Shown one piece after another: positions 16,618 to 27,251 of a stretch of DNA of 56,008 bases. Under the pieces are notes generated by a model, which worked only from the letters and a program-made list of their open reading frames with translations, was not told the origin of the DNA and made no database searches. A program made the position numbers and the translations under genes. Within the stretch, counting starts at the first letter, position 1. Every line of letters starts with the position of its first letter. Origin of the DNA: Sporomusa malonica (GTDB lineage: Bacteria > Bacillota > Negativicutes > Sporomusales > Sporomusaceae); NCBI RefSeq assembly GCF_900176355.1, contig NZ_FWXI01000020.1, positions 1 to 56,008 of the forward strand, in the 5' to 3' direction.

Positions 16618-17460
16618 ATGGAAATTAAATCAATTAAAAAGTTAAAGCTCTACGGATTTAATAATCTCACCAAAACAGTCAGTTTTAACATGTATGATAT
16701 CTGTTACGCGAAAACCCCGCAGCACCGTCATTCTTATATCGAGTATATTGATGAGGAATATAGCGCCGAACGGCTGACTAATATTTTGACAGAAGTAGCA
16801 AATATGATTGGGGCTAATATCTTAAATATTGCCAAGCAGGACTATGATCCGCAAGGGGCCAGTGTCACCATGTTGATTTCAGAGGAGCCGGTGAACCAGC
16901 CTGGGGAATTGCTAAATAGCGAGGACTGCGGGGAGTGCGAGCTGAATGAGCCAATGCCTGAGGCTGTTGTCTGCCATTTAGATAAGAGCCATATCACTGT
17001 CCATACGTACCCTGAAAGCCATCCAGATGAGGGGATTAGTACTTTCCGGGCAGATATTGATATCTCAACCTGTGGCCAGATTTCGCCGCTCAAGGCACTC
17101 AATTTTCTGATTAATACCTTTCACCCGGACATCGCTGCTATTGACTACCGGGTGCGGGGATTTACCCGCGATGTGAATGGGAAAAAGTTTTTTATTGACC
17201 ATAAGATAAACTCTATCCAAAACTATATTTCCAGTGATAATCGTGACCTGTACCAAATGATTGACGTTAATGTGTATCAAGAAAACATCTTCCACACCAA
17301 GATGCTGCTGAAAGAATTTGACCTGGATAACTACTTGTTTGGGACAGCCAAAAAAGAATTAATGGCCGGTGAAAAGAAAAAAATTAAACAGCGCCTTAAA
17401 AAAGAGATGGCTGAAATTTTTTACGGAAAAAATATCCCTAAAGTCAGTCTTAAATTGTGA
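16618..17460 (+). CDS. speD: S-adenosylmethionine decarboxylase proenzyme
   Basis: SpeD decarboxylates S-adenosylmethionine to supply aminopropyl groups for spermidine. The protein follows the Escherichia coli class closely over its whole length: [46 protein letters not shown] and [20 protein letters not shown]. Self-cleavage to form the pyruvoyl group should occur before Ser in [16 protein letters not shown] (about residue 124). An insertion with two Cys (about residues 100-108) lies just before the cleavage site. ATG 16618 is chosen over GTG 16597 because GAGGAG lies between them and E. coli SpeD begins near here. There is no speE nearby. Confidence 0.95.
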   Translation: MEIKSIKKLKLYGFNNLTKTVSFNMYDICYAKTPQHRHSYIEYIDEEYSAERLTNILTEVANMIGANILNIAKQDYDPQGASVTMLISEEPVNQPGELLNSEDCGECELNEPMPEAVVCHLDKSHITVHTYPESHPDEGISTFRADIDISTCGQISPLKALNFLINTFHPDIAAIDYRVRGFTRDVNGKKFFIDHKINSIQNYISSDNRDLYQMIDVNVYQENIFHTKMLLKEFDLDNYLFGTAKKELMAGEKKKIKQRLKKEMAEIFYGKNIPKVSLKL

Positions 17461-17468
17461 GTACATTA

Positions 17469-17496
17469 AAATCCCCCATTTGGGGGATTTTATTTT
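17469..17496 (+). terminator. Hairpin between speD and the cytochrome gene
   Basis: A perfect 9-bp stem AAATCCCCC/GGGGGATTT (17469-17490) is followed by TATTTTT. It ends two bases before ATG 17498, and its GGGGG arm is the only Shine-Dalgarno-like stretch for that gene. Confidence 0.8.
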
Positions 17497-17497
17497 T

Positions 17498-18091
17498 ATG
17501 AAACTACTATTGCATCCGCTTCCTGTTCGTATTTTTCACTGGATCATGTTTTTTGCGGTAATGTATCTGGTGATCACTGGGTTGTATATGAATGACCCCT
17601 GGGGTAGTCTGCCATACGGCTTGGTGCGCAAAACACACAATATTGCCGGGATAATCCTTATGCTAAACCTCTTTGGGCAGATCTACTATTATGCTGTCAC
17701 TGGAAAATACACGGAAATTCTGTTTACACCACGCGACTTGCCCAATTTACGCAGCTTTTTCCGGTATGCGTTGTTTATCACCGAAAACCACCCCAATTAT
17801 GGACGCTATAACCCTGGACAAAAGGTATTGTTTACCTCCTGGGGCCTGGCTGTCTTGTTGGCAGGTCTTGCGGCATTGCCGTATTTCTTTCCCGAGTATG
17901 CTCCCTGGCTTGCCAGACCGTTTGGTGGGCTCATGGGAGTCAGGATTACTTTTTATACGATTACTATGTTCTTTTTGGCGACCATTCCGCTCCATTTGTT
18001 TCTAGTATTTACTGAAGAGCCGGCTAAGCTGCAAGCCATGTTCTCGGGGTATGTTAACAAAGAGCCTCAGCTGAAAGAGGCAGGTGAGTGA
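17498..18091 (+). CDS. Cytochrome b561-type membrane protein
   Basis: The ~197-residue protein has four likely transmembrane helices and conserved histidines in HPLPVRIFHW (helix 1), RKTHNIAG (helix 2) and PLHLFLVF (helix 4). This matches the di-haem cytochrome b561/Ni-Fe hydrogenase or formate dehydrogenase b-subunit group. It would pass electrons between a periplasmic redox partner and quinone, but no partner gene is nearby. ATG 17498 matches the family start. The frame extends upstream into speD, but that extension has no cytochrome sequence. The 3' end overlaps the convergent MurE-like gene by 38 bases. Confidence 0.82.
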   Translation: MKLLLHPLPVRIFHWIMFFAVMYLVITGLYMNDPWGSLPYGLVRKTHNIAGIILMLNLFGQIYYYAVTGKYTEILFTPRDLPNLRSFFRYALFITENHPNYGRYNPGQKVLFTSWGLAVLLAGLAALPYFFPEYAPWLARPFGGLMGVRITFYTITMFFLATIPLHLFLVFTEEPAKLQAMFSGYVNKEPQLKEAGE

Positions 18092-19547
18092 GGTGCTGAG
18101 GTGCTGATGATTTTGCTAAGGCCATCAATACTTGCCGTCCGGCGTCCATCCCCTGGGCACCAATAAGTACAATAAGATCGCCGGGACCAGCGTTATCCAG
18201 AACAGCTTTGATGGAGGCTGGCAAGGTACTCATGTAGGTATAACTAATTTTTTGGGTATCAAGGGTGGATAAAAAAGCCAATCGTTCCTCATCTGTTACG
18301 GCATCGGAGTGACTAACGTGACCGGTACTTGCGGTAATCATAAGCTCAAATGGCAGTGTCTGCTGCTGGTTGGCAATGGCTGCAGCATTGGCTGCATTGA
18401 TGGCCGGCCCGCGTTGGCCGCGAATAGCATTAACGACAAATAGCCGGTTATAACGAAATGCCCCAATGGTATCAAAGACGGCGTCAATGCTGCCAGGATT
18501 GAGGGCGGTATCGTCAACAATGGTAAGACCTGAGGTGTGGAAAACATCCATGCGTCGCTCGACACCTTTAAAGGAGGCCAGCGTGAGGGCAATCATTGCA
18601 GGTGCAATCCCATGGACAAGTGCGGCAGTTGCCGCAAGCACTGCATTTTCAACATTGTGACGTCCGGGGAGGGGCAGCTTGAAATAATGCCTGCCTAGAG
18701 GCAGTTGCTGGCCGCTAATTGCTACCACAGGATTGTTTATTTCTAACATAAAGGTACTGCTATAGGCTGTACTCTGAGTTACCCGGGCAGAGATGTCTGC
18801 CTGGCTGTTGACGCCGACTGTAATGAGATGGCCGGCAAAACGGGTGGCCATCTTATTACAGTAAGGATCCGCAATATTAATAATTAGTGGTGTTTCAGGA
18901 CTCAGCAAGCCCAAAAACTTTGTTTTGGCTTCCAGGTAGCTGGCAAAGCTGCCATGAAAGTCAAGATGGTCGGCGCATACGTTTGTTATGAGTCCTGCCG
19001 AAAAGCGCACATGGGCTACACGGTGCATATCAACACCTTGCGCTGATACCTCCATCGCGGCATGTGTTACCTTATTCTGCCGCATTTCTGCCAGGTAATG
19101 CTGAACGCTAACCGCATCTGGCGTTGTAAGGGTACTGGGAAAAGAACTTTTCCCGGTATTGACGCGAACCGTGCCGATGAGGCCGGCCCTGAAGCCAGCT
19201 TGACAAAAAATATGCTCAAGCATGCAGGCAATGGTCGTTTTGCCATTAGAACCTGTTACCCCAATGAGATTCAGTTTGTGTGAAGGCTGATCATAGAAAG
19301 CAGCTGCCAGCTCAGACAGTGCCAATCTGGCATCAGGTACGGTTATGACCGGAATGCCGACTTGTGGCAGGTGCTCAGGGCAATCGGTCACAATGGCCAA
19401 TGCGCCTTTGGCGGCAGCCGTTAGACCAAAAACATTGCCGTCTGTTTTGCGCCCGCGGATAGCGACAAAAATTGAGCCTGGTCTTACATTGTCCGAATGG
19501 CAGGTGATTCCTGTGGCTTTAGCAGCAATATCGTAAAAAGCCTGCAT
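18054..19547 (-). CDS. MurE-like Mur ligase paralogue
   Basis: The ~497-residue protein has the three-domain Mur ligase plan: an N-terminal MurE-type domain (NVRPGSIFVAIRG), an ATP-binding domain with GVTGSNGKTT near residue 110, and a C-terminal ligase domain. The carbamylated-Lys region (YLEAKTKFL) and GRHNVENAV are present. Sites that differ from classical MurE include VVDYAHTP, which reads IVDDTALNPG, and the DNPR diaminopimelate motif, which is not found. It may therefore ligate a different amino acid or act on another UDP-peptide. ATG 19547 follows AGGGGG and is preferred over the longer frame to 19592. It diverges from the vanW gene and is not in a mur cluster. Confidence 0.82.
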   Translation of the reverse strand: MQAFYDIAAKATGITCHSDNVRPGSIFVAIRGRKTDGNVFGLTAAAKGALAIVTDCPEHLPQVGIPVITVPDARLALSELAAAFYDQPSHKLNLIGVTGSNGKTTIACMLEHIFCQAGFRAGLIGTVRVNTGKSSFPSTLTTPDAVSVQHYLAEMRQNKVTHAAMEVSAQGVDMHRVAHVRFSAGLITNVCADHLDFHGSFASYLEAKTKFLGLLSPETPLIINIADPYCNKMATRFAGHLITVGVNSQADISARVTQSTAYSSTFMLEINNPVVAISGQQLPLGRHYFKLPLPGRHNVENAVLAATAALVHGIAPAMIALTLASFKGVERRMDVFHTSGLTIVDDTALNPGSIDAVFDTIGAFRYNRLFVVNAIRGQRGPAINAANAAAIANQQQTLPFELMITASTGHVSHSDAVTDEERLAFLSTLDTQKISYTYMSTLPASIKAVLDNAGPGDLIVLIGAQGMDAGRQVLMALAKSSAPQHLTHLPLSAEALC

Positions 19548-19616
19548 AGCACTTCCCCCTTGCCCGCAAACATGATACTCCATGGTATTCACATTACCTG
19601 CAGGAGGTGAAAGCTA

Positions 19617-20450
19617 ATAAAAAAACTTTTCATTGCGTTGATGTCTGTTGGTCTGTTCATGAGCACTGGCTGTGGTCTGAATGCTCCGGCTCCCAAACCG
19701 GAAAGTAAGTTGGTTCCAGAGGGTGTCATTGTCGCAGGTCAGCCAGTTGGCGGCATGTCTGCTGAAGAAGCAGGAAATGTGCTGACAAATTTGGCCAAGG
19801 CCAAAGATGTGCCGGCAGTGAACGCCGGGTTTGATCCAGTAACAGGGGAGGTGATGCCTGAAAGGCCAGGGCAGCGGCTTGATGTTGCAGCAACCATGAG
19901 CGAGCTGTTAGCTGCTGGCGCTGGCAGCAGCGTCACTCCGGTGTACCAGCCCTTTTTGCCTGATATAACCCGTGAGGCTTTGGCCCGCGCCCGCCGGTTG
20001 AGCACATACACTACGCCTATTTTAGACAACAGTCCCGGTCGACTGGTCAACATTCGGCTGACAGCTAAGCTGATCAACAATGCCTTAATTGATCCAGGAC
20101 AAGAGTTTTCCTTTAATAAAATAACAGGCGAGCCGACTGCGGCCCGTGGTTTTCAGAGTGCTGCTGTATTTGGTGATAATGGGGAGAAAGAGCAAGGACT
20201 GGGTGGTGGTATGTGCCAAGTCTCATCTACCTTATACAATGCTGCTCAAGCGGCTGAACTAAAAGTGACTGAACGTCATCCCCATTCCCAGCCTGTTGCC
20301 TATGTGCCACAAGGCAAAGATGCTACAACGTACACGGATAAAGATCTCCGGTTTCTCAATACTACGCGCTGGCGGCTGATAACCAGAGCCTTTGTCCATG
20401 AGGAAGGCTCCAAGCTTACAGTTGATTTGTGGGCACTGCCTGGCGCATAA
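19617..20450 (+). CDS. VanW-family probable lipoprotein
   Basis: VanW-type domains occur in extracellular Firmicute proteins thought to bind or modify peptidoglycan. The conserved block NALIDPGQEFSFNKITGEPT...GGGMCQVSSTLYNAA lies at residues ~145-210. The N-terminus, read from ATA 19617, is MKKLFIALMSVGLFMSTGC, a signal peptide with a lipobox ending in Cys. The ribosome site GGAGGTGA (19603-19610) sits six bases before that ATA, while TTG 19638 and ATG 19641 have no ribosome site and would cut off half the signal peptide. ATA is therefore my preferred, non-canonical start. It diverges from the MurE-like gene and precedes a SpoIID-domain gene, suggesting a wall or cortex role. Confidence 0.85.
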   Translation: MKKLFIALMSVGLFMSTGCGLNAPAPKPESKLVPEGVIVAGQPVGGMSAEEAGNVLTNLAKAKDVPAVNAGFDPVTGEVMPERPGQRLDVAATMSELLAAGAGSSVTPVYQPFLPDITREALARARRLSTYTTPILDNSPGRLVNIRLTAKLINNALIDPGQEFSFNKITGEPTAARGFQSAAVFGDNGEKEQGLGGGMCQVSSTLYNAAQAAELKVTERHPHSQPVAYVPQGKDATTYTDKDLRFLNTTRWRLITRAFVHEEGSKLTVDLWALPGA

Positions 20451-20492
20451 CCCTAAAGCTGCTTTGGCATACTAACAATGAGGTGGGAGCGC

Positions 20493-21527
20493 ATGAAAAA
20501 ATCAACATTCAATACCGCACTAGTTGTAGGAGCTTTATTACTATTCATGACGGGAGCATACACAGTACTCAAGCCTCCCGCCCAAAAACCAACACCAACA
20601 CCGACACCGACGGCACCTACTGAGCAAGCACCAACGCCGGCTCCGGCAGCACCTGCGCCGCAGCCGATTCCAGGGGTACCGGCCTTCGATGTCTCAAAGT
20701 ATCCTAATGAGCCGCAAGTAAGGGTGTATATGGCTGATAAAGGCTCTATCACCACTATGGCACTGGAAATGTATATCGAGGGCGTTATTGCGCAAGAGAT
20801 GGAGCCTGACTGGCCGATGGAAGCGTTAGCTGCTCAGGCCATTGCTTCACGGACGCTGACAATCAGCGCGATTGAGGCGGGGACAATCAAGAGACTGCAC
20901 AATGCCGATGTTAGCACATCCAAGGAAGAGCTTCAGGCCTATGCGCCGCAAAAAGTCAACGATAGTGTGCGCCAGGCCGTAGCAAGTACGCGTGGTGAGA
21001 TATTATTGTACGCGGGTGGTCTTGTCAATTCAATCTATAGTTCTTGCAATGGGCAGATTGGCGCGACCAGAGAAGAAAGCTTTCCCAAAGAAATTGCTCA
21101 TCCGACACCGTATTTTCAGCCGGTAACTGACAACTGCTTCAAATACGCTCCGGAGAATGTAAAATCTTGGACAGTTAAAATCCCCGGCTCTCAGGTGGCG
21201 GCGGCTATCGGCTATAATGGCAGCCCTGCAGATATCCGGATTCTGGAGAAAGGGCCTTCTGGCCGTATTCTCTACATCGGTGCAGGTAGCAAAAAAATGT
21301 ACGGTTCTGACTTTCGTCGCGCCGTTGGCTATGACCGGCTGAAATCGACGCTAATCACCGAAATGACGTATGAGGGCGGCAATTTTGTATTCAAGGGTCT
21401 AGGCTGGGGTAATGGTGTCGGGTTATGCCAATGGGGTGCCTATACCTTTGCCAAAGATGGTAAACAAGCCAAAGATATTATTAAACACTATTATCCTGGT
21501 GCTGAAGTTAAAAAACTGTGGAAATAA
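20493..21527 (+). CDS. SpoIID/LytB-domain protein
   Basis: SpoIID-type enzymes are membrane-anchored lytic transglycosylases that trim peptidoglycan during engulfment; LytB-type relatives modify amidases. This 344-residue protein has an N-terminal anchor (residues ~5-25), a Pro/Thr/Ala-rich linker (~28-60) and the SpoIID domain (~80-340). The catalytic Glu is likely in AQEMEPDWPMEALAAQA (about residue 99). The C-terminal GLGWGNGVGLCQWGAYTFA is a family signature. ATG 20493 follows GAGGTGGGAG. The canonical spoIID neighbourhood (murA, spoIIID) is absent, so this may be a paralogue, and I leave the symbol empty. Confidence 0.88.
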   Translation: MKKSTFNTALVVGALLLFMTGAYTVLKPPAQKPTPTPTPTAPTEQAPTPAPAAPAPQPIPGVPAFDVSKYPNEPQVRVYMADKGSITTMALEMYIEGVIAQEMEPDWPMEALAAQAIASRTLTISAIEAGTIKRLHNADVSTSKEELQAYAPQKVNDSVRQAVASTRGEILLYAGGLVNSIYSSCNGQIGATREESFPKEIAHPTPYFQPVTDNCFKYAPENVKSWTVKIPGSQVAAAIGYNGSPADIRILEKGPSGRILYIGAGSKKMYGSDFRRAVGYDRLKSTLITEMTYEGGNFVFKGLGWGNGVGLCQWGAYTFAKDGKQAKDIIKHYYPGAEVKKLWK

Positions 21528-21604
21528 AATAAGATAGTGAATTTTAATTCGGTTTTTGCATACATTAATTACGCGGGGTAGTATGGCGGCTACCTCCCGG
21601 GGTA

Positions 21605-21650
21605 GCGCCGCCTGTCTGGTACGCACGGACAGGCGGCGCGATTTATTTTC
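21605..21650 (+). terminator. Terminator after SpoIID-domain gene
   Basis: A very GC-rich perfect 12-bp stem (21605-21616 with 21628-21639) is followed by GATTTATTTT. Confidence 0.8.
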
Positions 21651-21732
21651 CCGCCAGAAGAAAGGGTATTTTGCCGGCTGTGTTGAATAGTTTTAGCAAT
21701 TAGATTTGCGGATAACTGGAGGTGCGGCGCAC

Positions 21733-22596
21733 GTGGCAGAATACAAAATCAATCAAGAGATTGCCGATGAAATTACCCGGTTTGTCTATGCCCAGACTGG
21801 CTACCATACCATCGTATGTAATGAGAATGCCGTGATTATTGGCGATTCAGCAGGAACACGGCTGGGGATAACCCATACCGGTGCGCAAAGGATACTTCGT
21901 GGCGAGGTTGATGCTGTTTTTGTCGGTCCTGAAGATGTTGCCAAAAACCCCAGTATGAAAGAAGGCCAGAACTACCCGGTGTCGGTTGAAGGTGTACGGG
22001 TAGGTACCTTTGGCATTGCCGGTAAAATGGAATATACTCAGCCGATTGCCAAGGTGGTCACTGCTCTATTTAGCTCGCGGCTCAAAGGCGAGGCTGATGC
22101 CAACCGGGTTCAGCAGGTAGCAGGCACAGTATCTGAAAACGTCCAGCAGGCCGCCGCCGCTATTGAGGAAATGTCGGCCTCCTCTGAGGAAATGGCAGCC
22201 ACCACCGACAGAGTGGCCAAGATTTCCGATGAGACAGTAAAAAAAGTCAAAGAAACTAATAAAATTATCGACATGAGCCGGAGTATTGCCACTCAGACCA
22301 AGCTTTTAAGCCTTAATGCCTCGATTGAAGCCGCCCGCGCCGGCATTCATGGCCGTGGCTTTGCTGTGGTCGCTCAGGAAATGCAGAAGCTGGCTCAATC
22401 AAGCGCTGAGGCTACGGAAAATATTAATAAAATTCTTGGGGAGATTCAGGCCTCAATAACAAGTGTCATCGAAGGTATCAACCAGTCAGCTGCCGTTTCT
22501 GCCGAGCAGGCCCGGGCCATGCAGGAAATCATCCACATGGTAGAAACGGTACAAGCGTCGACTACCACCTTGGTGCAGTCTTTTAAAAAAAAATAA
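21733..22596 (+). CDS. Soluble methyl-accepting receptor with sugar-diacid-type sensor domain
   Basis: Residues ~1-125 resemble the putative sugar diacid recognition domain found in CdaR-type regulators ([38 protein letters not shown] is its start). Residues ~140-287 form the MCP signalling coiled coil with the tip [24 protein letters not shown]. No transmembrane segment is present, so this is a cytoplasmic chemoreceptor that would signal to CheA/CheW. GTG 21733 is chosen because TGGAGGTG lies eight bases before it, whereas the upstream TTG 21706 precedes the ribosome site. The ligand is unknown. Confidence 0.85.
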   Translation: MAEYKINQEIADEITRFVYAQTGYHTIVCNENAVIIGDSAGTRLGITHTGAQRILRGEVDAVFVGPEDVAKNPSMKEGQNYPVSVEGVRVGTFGIAGKMEYTQPIAKVVTALFSSRLKGEADANRVQQVAGTVSENVQQAAAAIEEMSASSEEMAATTDRVAKISDETVKKVKETNKIIDMSRSIATQTKLLSLNASIEAARAGIHGRGFAVVAQEMQKLAQSSAEATENINKILGEIQASITSVIEGINQSAAVSAEQARAMQEIIHMVETVQASTTTLVQSFKKK

Positions 22597-22615
22597 TTGA
22601 TTTTTTAAACCACAA

Positions 22616-22704
22616 GTGAGATTGCCACGCTATCGCTCGTAAAGGCCAGGGAGGAGTACATCCGCTCCCCATGTCATTGCGAATTATACTGAAGCAATCT
22701 CGCT
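22616..22704 (+). repeat. Dispersed repeat family C, copy 1
   Basis: This ~89-bp element is bounded by inverted GAGATTGC/GCAATCTC ends and has TCATTGCGAA inside. An inverted relative is at 33847-33935. It lies between the receptor gene and the DUF1934-argS promoter. Confidence 0.8.
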
Positions 22705-22737
22705 TTACATTTTCTTAAGTTTTTTTTGCAGAGAATA

Positions 22738-22766
22738 TTGGCAGCAGCTTTCGACTACGCTATAAT
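22738..22766 (+). promoter_or_regulatory. SigA-type promoter of the DUF1934-argS operon
   Basis: TTGGCA (22738-22743), 17 bp and TATAAT (22761-22766) form a near-consensus promoter. Confidence 0.8.
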
Positions 22767-22783
22767 ATTATAGTTAAGGTACT

Positions 22784-23272
22784 TTGAAAGGATTGAGTCT
22801 GATAAAGGCGCTAAACGGCAATACTGGTATTGACCATGTACTAATTACTGTGACCGGCTCCCAGCGGGACGTTCATGGTGAAGAAAATACAATTGAGCTG
22901 TTTACTCATGGGCGTAGTCAAGTAAAAAACGGTGTCCACTATATCAGCTATCAGGAGACTGAAATTAGCGGCATGGAGGGCGCCACTACGCTGCTGAAAA
23001 TATATACAGACCATGTTATCCTGGTCCGCATGGGGCAAGTAGACCAGCGGCAGGAGTTTCGTATTGGCGAACGCTGTCTTTCCAGCTATGTTACACCCTA
23101 TGGTACTATCCAAATGGGTGTGCGGACGACAAGTCTCACAGTAACCCGCACCGAGGATAACAAATGGGTTACCGGAGTACATATAAAATACGAACTTGAA
23201 ATTGATGGACAGTGGCAAAGTGCCAATACGCTTAATGTCGTTGTACAGGGGGATAAGAAGAATGGACATTAA
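22784..23272 (+). CDS. DUF1934 beta-barrel protein (YwiB-like)
   Basis: This ~155-residue all-beta protein of the DUF1934 family is coded directly before argS, the same position as ywiB in B. subtilis. Typical family stretches are VLITVTGSQRD, YISYQETE and TLLKIYTDHVILVRMGQ; its function is unknown. The listed TTG 22784 is close to the predicted transcription start. A second Shine-Dalgarno, GAAAGGA (22786-22792), would instead favour CTG 22799 or ATA 22802, giving MIKALNG. The 3' end overlaps argS by 11 bases, so the two are translationally coupled. Confidence 0.85.
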   Translation: MKGLSLIKALNGNTGIDHVLITVTGSQRDVHGEENTIELFTHGRSQVKNGVHYISYQETEISGMEGATTLLKIYTDHVILVRMGQVDQRQEFRIGERCLSSYVTPYGTIQMGVRTTSLTVTRTEDNKWVTGVHIKYELEIDGQWQSANTLNVVVQGDKKNGH

Positions 23273-24929
23273 ACAACAGTTAACCGACGCAATTGGACAA
23301 GCAGCTGCCAAAGCAATGGCTGAAGGGATATTTAGCATTGAACTGCTGCCTGACATAGTGCTCGAAGTGCCGCCGCAAAAAGAGTTTGGCGACTATGCCA
23401 CCAACTTTGCCATGCAGTCAGCCAAGGCGGCGAAAACTAACCCGCGTGTCATTGCTCAGGCGATTGTTGAGCGGCTGGACGCACCCTGGCTGGAAAAAGC
23501 TGTGATTGCCGGCCCGGGTTTTATTAATTTTTATTTAAAGTCAGATTGGCTGTATCAGGAACTGGTCCAAATATTGGCTGCCGGTGATGATTTTGGCCAG
23601 ACTGATGCTGGTCAAGGGCAGCGGGTTCAGGTGGAGTTTGTCAGTGCTAACCCTACCGGACCCTTACATGTGGGTCATGGACGGGGGGCGGCTGTCGGCA
23701 GTGCACTGGTCAACCTATTAAGGGCAGCCGGTTACTATGTTGAGGCTGAATTCTATATAAACGACGCCGGCAACCAGATTGATAATCTGGCAGCCTCAGT
23801 CAACGCCAGGTATCTCGAGCTTCTGGGTAAGCCATCCCAATTCCCCGAAGACGGCTATCACGGACGTGATATTGTTGATACCGCGCAAAGAATTATTAAC
23901 CATCATGGCGACAAGTACCTGGCTCTGCCTGCGGACGAACGCCTGGCCGAATTCAAAGAACTGGCGCTCGTTGAAAAGCTAGCCGGCCTCAGAGAGGATT
24001 TGGAGCAGTTTGGCGTTGCGTTTGATGTCTGGTTTAGCGAACGTACTCTCCACCAAAGCCAGGCTGTGGCTGCGACCTGTGAACTGTTAAAGTCTAATGG
24101 TACTATGTATGAAAAGGACGGGGCCTTATGGCTCAAGTCGACAGTTTATGGCGATGATAAGGACAGAGTGGTCATCCGTGATAACGGCGTACCTACTTAC
24201 CTTGCAGCTGACATTGCCTATCACCGCGACAAATTTGTCCGCGGTTTCAACCGGGTTATTAATATCTGGGGTGCTGACCACCACGGCTATATCAGCCGGG
24301 TTAGAGCGTCCATTGCGGCTATGGGGTATAACCCCGACAACCTTGAGGTAATTATCCTGCAAATGGTCAGCTTGTATCAAAATGGTGAACTCGTCAAAAT
24401 GTCCAAACGGACAGGTCAGGGTGTGACCTTAAGCGAGCTGATTGAAGAAGTCGGCCGGGACGCAGCCCGTTTTTTCTTCATCATGCGTTCAACTGACAGC
24501 CAACTTGACTTTGATCTTGATTTAGCTAAATCCCGTTCAAACGATAATCCGGTGTATTACATCCAATACGCGCATGCCCGGATTTCGAGTATTTTCCGGC
24601 AGGTGCTTGAGGTTGGGCTGTCAATACCTAGTGCTTGGGATCAGGTAGATTTAGCACTGCTGACTGAGCAGGCTGAGATTGACCTGATCAAGAAAGTGGC
24701 GATACTGCCTGAAGAAGTGACAAGTGCTGCCCGTGAACGTGCACCACATCGCATTGCCCGCTATGCGCATGAGCTGGCAGGCTTGTTCCATACCTTCTAT
24801 AACCAATGCAGGATTATTGGTGTAGAACCTGAGTTGCAGGCTGCTCGTCTAGCGCTTGTAACAGCTGTAAAGTCGACAATTAAACAGTCGTTGAAAATCC
24901 TGGGAGTAGCCGCTCCTGAAAAAATGTAG
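23262..24929 (+). CDS. argS: Arginyl-tRNA synthetase
   Basis: ArgS charges tRNA-Arg. The 555-residue protein has the N-terminal Add-1 domain, the class I HIGH-type motif as HVGH in NPTGPLHVGHGRG (about residue 135), the KMSKS-type motif KMSKRTGQGV (about residue 378) and a C-terminal DALR anticodon-binding domain ending LKILGVAAPEKM. Length is normal. ATG 23262 follows ggggataagaaga and overlaps the DUF1934 stop. The order DUF1934-argS-rpoE-pyrG matches B. subtilis. Confidence 0.97.
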   Translation: MDIKQQLTDAIGQAAAKAMAEGIFSIELLPDIVLEVPPQKEFGDYATNFAMQSAKAAKTNPRVIAQAIVERLDAPWLEKAVIAGPGFINFYLKSDWLYQELVQILAAGDDFGQTDAGQGQRVQVEFVSANPTGPLHVGHGRGAAVGSALVNLLRAAGYYVEAEFYINDAGNQIDNLAASVNARYLELLGKPSQFPEDGYHGRDIVDTAQRIINHHGDKYLALPADERLAEFKELALVEKLAGLREDLEQFGVAFDVWFSERTLHQSQAVAATCELLKSNGTMYEKDGALWLKSTVYGDDKDRVVIRDNGVPTYLAADIAYHRDKFVRGFNRVINIWGADHHGYISRVRASIAAMGYNPDNLEVIILQMVSLYQNGELVKMSKRTGQGVTLSELIEEVGRDAARFFFIMRSTDSQLDFDLDLAKSRSNDNPVYYIQYAHARISSIFRQVLEVGLSIPSAWDQVDLALLTEQAEIDLIKKVAILPEEVTSAARERAPHRIARYAHELAGLFHTFYNQCRIIGVEPELQAARLALVTAVKSTIKQSLKILGVAAPEKM

Positions 24930-24991
24930 CAGGAATTTACCTCTGCATGTTGAATAGAAGAAGCGGATTGTTAAGTGCGGAGGGTTAAATT

Positions 24992-25420
24992 ATGGTAAAT
25001 AATACATCAAAAAATGGGCTAGAGGAAATTACTTTAGCATATCAAATTCTAAAAACTGCAGGCCATCCATTATACTACCGGGAGTTAATTGACCGGGTAG
25101 TTGCCGCAAAGGGCAGTACCGTTCGTCCGCCGGCGCATGTTATCGCAGAAATTCACACCCAAATTAACCTGGATAGCCGTTTTGTCCATACTGGCAAAAG
25201 CACCTGGGGCTTGACCGAGTGGTCACCACAACGTATTAGTCTCCGCGAGGTTGAGGATACTGCAGCTGCCAGTCAGGGTGATATACGGCGGGAAAAACTT
25301 TTTGCTGCTATTCAGCAGGATTTTGATCATGAGGAGGCCGGCCTCGCGGAAGAGCCGGCTGATTTGCTTGAAGGCGATGCCGAACTTGAGGAAGATGAAG
25401 AAGAGATTGAAATCAACTAA
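24992..25420 (+). CDS. rpoE: RNA polymerase delta subunit
   Basis: The delta factor of Firmicute RNA polymerase raises transcription specificity and recycling. The N-terminal HARE-HTH domain (residues ~8-75: LAYQILKTAGHPLYYRELIDRV ... WGLTEW) is followed by the typical disordered acidic tail of Glu/Asp runs (LEEDEEEIEIN). It lies between argS and pyrG as in Bacillus. At 142 residues it is shorter than the B. subtilis protein, mainly in the acidic tail. ATG 24992 follows GGAGGG. Confidence 0.93.
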   Translation: MVNNTSKNGLEEITLAYQILKTAGHPLYYRELIDRVVAAKGSTVRPPAHVIAEIHTQINLDSRFVHTGKSTWGLTEWSPQRISLREVEDTAAASQGDIRREKLFAAIQQDFDHEEAGLAEEPADLLEGDAELEEDEEEIEIN

Positions 25421-25472
25421 TAAAATCATTAAATGTTTGGCATAATTAGGTTAGAAAAATTGAGAATGTTAG

Positions 25473-27134
<1,662 letters not shown>

Positions 27135-27140
27135 TGTAAA

Positions 27141-27174
27141 AAACTGTTGGAGGTTTCTCCAACAGTTTTCTTTT
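27141..27174 (+). terminator. Terminator after pyrG
   Basis: A perfect 12-bp stem (27141-27152 with 27157-27168) is followed by TCTTTT. Confidence 0.9.
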
Positions 27175-27251
27175 AAAGCAGAAGGCAAAAGAATTATCTA
27201 CAGTGCTTTACGTATCCTTCGGGTATTTACCAATTTAAAGGAGGTAGGCTT

